From the NCBI RefSeq assembly GCF_004168365.1, contig NZ_CP035704.1, forward strand, positions 2,852,001 through 2,916,000: 64,000 nt of DNA, in the 5' to 3' direction. A program made the position numbers and the translations under genes. Below are positions 61,765 to 64,000 of the stretch, one piece after another; position 1 is the stretch's first letter; each line of letters opens with the position of its first letter. Source of the DNA: Pseudolysobacter antarcticus (lineage in GTDB: Bacteria; Pseudomonadota; Gammaproteobacteria; Xanthomonadales; Rhodanobacteraceae). Under the pieces are notes generated by a model. It saw only the letters and a program-made list of their open reading frames with translations. It was not told the DNA's origin and ran no database searches.

Positions 61765-62465
61765 GCCGGCTTGCGCGCGCAAGCGAGATAGTTCACCGAG
61801 GTATTGCTGATGAGTCGCGCGCGCCGCGAGAACGGGTTGTAGGCCAGGCCGCGTAAATCTTCGAGCTCGAAACCGCTCGCGCGCAGGCAACGTGCGAGTT
61901 CCGACGGGCGAATGAATTGGGCGTAATGATGCGTGCCGCGCGGCAACAGTTTTAACGCGTATTCGGCGCCAGCAATCGCCAGCGCGAACGCGGCGGGCGT
62001 GCGATTCAGCGTGGACAGAAACAGTCCGCCGCCGGGTTTCAGCAGGCTCGCGCACGCCGCGATGATGCTGGCCGGATCCGGCACATGTTCGAGCATTTCC
62101 ATGCAGGTGATGGCATCGAACGAACCCGGCGATTCTTCAGCCAGCGCCTCGACGCTGATCTCGCGATAATCCACCGTATGACCGGATTCCAGCAAATGCA
62201 GGCGCGCGACTTCGAGCACACGCGGCGCCAGATCGATGCCCGTGACATGAGCGCCAGCAGCGGCCAGCGCCTCGCTCAGAATACCGCCACCACAACCGAC
62301 ATCAAGCACCTGCGCGCCGCGCAAATTCGCGCGTTCGGCGACATATGCCAGCCGCACGGGATTCAGATCGTGCAGCGGCCGCGACTCGCCCGCGTCATCC
62401 CACCAGCGACTGGCGAGACGATCGAACTTGGCGGTTTCGGCGGGATTGACGTTTTGGTTGATCAT
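61761..62465 (-). CDS. ubiG: Ubiquinone biosynthesis O-methyltransferase
   Basis: A 234-residue SAM-dependent methyltransferase that carries out both O-methylations in ubiquinone synthesis. The signatures are [15 protein letters not shown] with [16 protein letters not shown] at the start and [54 protein letters not shown] and the C-terminal [26 protein letters not shown] are diagnostic. Start 62465 gives the family N-terminus. It is first of a leftward set with gph, and follows the lipoprotein and amidohydrolase genes on the same strand. Confidence 0.93.
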   Translation of the reverse strand: MINQNVNPAETAKFDRLASRWWDDAGESRPLHDLNPVRLAYVAERANLRGAQVLDVGCGGGILSEALAAAGAHVTGIDLAPRVLEVARLHLLESGHTVDYREISVEALAEESPGSFDAITCMEMLEHVPDPASIIAACASLLKPGGGLFLSTLNRTPAAFALAIAGAEYALKLLPRGTHHYAQFIRPSELARCLRASGFELEDLRGLAYNPFSRRARLISNTSVNYLACARKPA

Positions 62466-62558
62466 TGATGCTGTGTTCGTTGGTGAAAGTGCAGTTCGCG
62501 CTTGCCCGAAAATACCAATCAAAGATCTTCGATACTTAGTGCGTATCAGCGCAGTTCG

Positions 62559-63047
62559 TTAACTTGCGGGCGAGCCTATCCACTGATGAGTATCAAGGAT
62601 CGAATCGATCTGTTGTCCCAATCGATCAATACGCTGAGTCTCGTCTTTCACAGAACCCCACGTGCAACCGTTAGAAAACGTAACTTCTTTTGCTTTTGAA
62701 TCCGCCGCAACCTTGATCGTCATCAGCGACGAATCAGTGATTGTCATTTCGCCGCAGCCGTCTTTTTGAGTGATGTACTGATTTTTCAGTTGCTCGATAT
62801 GCGCATCGCGTACGACTTTTACAATTTCCCGATATTTTTCCAGACTAATCGAAGATTTGCTGTCACCCAAAACGCGAACCTGCTTGTAGCCCTGAAACAA
62901 TACGTTGCCATCCGGCGAGACAGTCACGGTGTAGCCCCATCGCGACAACGTAACGGTAAAATCATTTGAATCCACCCAGGATTTCGGTTTAACCAGTGTG
63001 CAAGAACTTACGCACAGAAAGAACAAAATCAGGCTGAAACTTTTCAC
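62559..63047 (-). CDS. Small lipoprotein, DUF6438-like
   Basis: A 162-residue lipoprotein with signal and lipobox SSC (Cys 16). The rest resembles DUF6438-type domains: FTVTLSRWGYTVTVSPDGNVLFQGYKQVRV, then SLEKYREIVKVVRDAHIEQL, and a conserved tail of polar residues. The usual CG.CP..Y motif of that family is not clear, so the assignment is tentative. It lies between the amidohydrolase and ubiG on the same strand. Confidence 0.6.
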   Translation of the reverse strand: MKSFSLILFFLCVSSCTLVKPKSWVDSNDFTVTLSRWGYTVTVSPDGNVLFQGYKQVRVLGDSKSSISLEKYREIVKVVRDAHIEQLKNQYITQKDGCGEMTITDSSLMTIKVAADSKAKEVTFSNGCTWGSVKDETQRIDRLGQQIDSILDTHQWIGSPAS

Positions 63048-63056
63048 TGTGATGAC

Positions 63057-64000
63057 TCAAGCCGAACTGGCAATACGCGTCTGCCACATCTGTGCCTTGG
63101 TCATCAGCTCGCGAATATCCATTCCGACCAATACACGATTTTCCAGCTTGCGCACGCCAGCGATCCAGACATCGCTAACCTGATGCCGCCCCGCGGCATA
63201 GACGAGCTGCGAGATCACGTTGTACATCGGCGACGTTTCGATATCATCAAGACGCACGGCGATCAGATCGGCTTGTTTGCCGGCTTCGATCGAACCGATG
63301 CGATCGCCCCAGCCCAATGCTTTTGCGCCGTTCAAGGTCGCGGCACGCAAGGTGCTGGCTGCATCCCACGCACTCGCATCACCGGCGACGCCCTTGGCGA
63401 GAAATGCGGCGCTGCGCATTTCGCCGAACATATCGAGGTCGTTGTTGCTGGCGCAGCCGTCGGTGCCGAGTGCGATGTTCACACCAGCGCGACGCAGTTG
63501 TTCGGCCGGACAAAATCCGCTGGCGAGTTTGAGGTTCGATTCCGGGCAATGCACGATCGAGACGCCGGCTTCGTGGATCTGCGCGATCTCACTGTCGAGC
63601 AACTGGGTCATGTGCACGGCGATCAAATGGTCGTTGATGATGCCCAGCGACTGCATGCGCGCGAATGGCCGTACGGCATGATCGCGACGCGAATCTTCAA
63701 CTTCCTGCGCGGTTTCGTGCAAGTGCAGATGCACCGGAATATCGAGCTGATCCGACAGCATGCGCAGGCGCTCGAAACTCGCATTGCTCACGGTATACGG
63801 CGCATGCGGCGCGAAGCTCGTGCCGATCAGCGCCTCGCCCTTGAACTCGTCGTGCACGGCGAGCGCCTTGTCGAAATATTCCTCGGTCGATTTCGCCCAC
63901 GCGGTGGGGAATTCGATCACCGGCAAACCGACCATCGCACGGAAACCGTGGCGTCGATACGTTGCCGCGATCACGTCCGGGAAAAAATAATTCTCGTTGC
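63057..64000 (-). CDS. TRZ/ATZ-type amidohydrolase, likely S-adenosylhomocysteine/MTA deaminase (5' end outside window)
   Basis: At least 314 residues of an amidohydrolase that deaminates S-adenosylhomocysteine, methylthioadenosine or related nucleosides. Metal and catalytic motifs are APHAPYTVS, HLHLHETAQEVEDS, IAVHMTQL and LGTDGCASNNDLDMF, which fix the enzyme group. The frame is open to the window edge, with NYFFPDVIAATYRRHGF at its start, so its N-terminal HxH metal site lies outside. Its C-terminal segment is typical. It stands upstream of the lipoprotein and ubiG on the same strand, an order common in Xanthomonadales. Confidence 0.85.
   Translation of the reverse strand, partial: NENYFFPDVIAATYRRHGFRAMVGLPVIEFPTAWAKSTEEYFDKALAVHDEFKGEALIGTSFAPHAPYTVSNASFERLRMLSDQLDIPVHLHLHETAQEVEDSRRDHAVRPFARMQSLGIINDHLIAVHMTQLLDSEIAQIHEAGVSIVHCPESNLKLASGFCPAEQLRRAGVNIALGTDGCASNNDLDMFGEMRSAAFLAKGVAGDASAWDAASTLRAATLNGAKALGWGDRIGSIEAGKQADLIAVRLDDIETSPMYNVISQLVYAAGRHQVSDVWIAGVRKLENRVLVGMDIRELMTKAQMWQTRIASSA

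Noticed and set aside
1-64000. tRNA, rRNA or riboswitch genes
   Set aside because: I found no convincing cloverleaf, rRNA segment or known riboswitch core by inspection; a covariance-model scan would be needed to exclude small ones.

Overview
The window is a GC-rich bacterial chromosome segment from a gammaproteobacterium, most likely of the Lysobacterales (Xanthomonadales), Rhodanobacteraceae-like. The reasons are gene families rather than any ribosomal marker: the ubiG / phosphoglycolate phosphatase / amidohydrolase cluster, a DksA-type protein with a long Lys-Ala-Pro N-terminus, a FolE2 cyclohydrolase, a RAYT transposase with its GTAG-type REPs, and a TonB receptor behind a Zur box. No rRNA, tRNA or CRISPR array was found. 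Both ends cut through genes: an SLC13/ArsB-type permease on the left and an amidohydrolase on the right.

Layout. 1-4.5 kb: permease, ABC ATPase, and a TonB-dependent receptor preceded by a near-perfect Zur operator. 4.5-8.8 kb: an accessory patch of two degraded IS4-family elements in opposite orientation, with matching inverted ends that bracket an AraC regulator and a CPBP membrane protease, then a broken XRE-regulator remnant. 9-17 kb: glucokinase, Zur-type Fur protein, glutamyl-tRNA synthetase, a CpdB-like lipoprotein nucleotidase, and a flavin monooxygenase divergent from a TetR regulator with twin operators between them. 17-25.6 kb: an ATM1-type ABC exporter, a large transglutaminase/TPR protein, a Sel1-repeat protein and a VIT1-type metal transporter. 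25.7-31.8 kb: phosphate block, pstC-pstA-pstB-phoU leftwards without pstS, divergent from a glycosyltransferase-PAP2 phosphatase pair, with two candidate Pho boxes between. 31.9-36.6 kb: higBA toxin-antitoxin, a serine hydrolase, a YbjQ protein and a DUF885 peptidase-like protein. 36.7-38.6 kb: rlmJ and a RAYT gene inside seven REP hairpins. 38.6-45.8 kb: GNAT and Slp genes with overlapping start codons, a CDF transporter, an MDR oxidoreductase, an acyl-CoA dehydrogenase and the unusual DksA. 46-50 kb: coupled yidD, dihydroorotase, M23 peptidase, and a methyltransferase-glycosyltransferase pair. 50-51.8 kb: a small HTH gene with a perfect palindrome at its start, a VOC protein and a GlxA-type regulator. 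51.9-55.95 kb: a tightly overlapping five-gene sulfur operon. 56-58.9 kb: a second accessory patch (IS3 fragment, trypsin-like protein, unknown gene, orphaned antitoxin). 59-64 kb: folE2, a squalene/phytoene-synthase-like gene, gph, ubiG, a small lipoprotein and the amidohydrolase.

The most interesting system is the sulfur operon: an exported two-domain rhodanese, a YeeE/YedE thiosulfate-type permease split into two half-genes, a membrane-anchored rhodanese that has Ser where the catalytic Cys should be, and a PLP enzyme closely resembling the NifS-like domain of molybdenum-cofactor sulfurase. Four-to-seven-base overlaps join all five genes, which suggests one sulfane-sulfur import and activation route. 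Two more themes emerge: zinc economy (Zur, a Zur-box receptor, a DksA with only two of four zinc-finger cysteines, zinc-independent FolE2) and phosphate-starvation lipid remodelling (Pst-PhoU facing a glycosyltransferase and a lipid-phosphatase-like protein across Pho boxes). All functional links are inferences from sequence and gene order.
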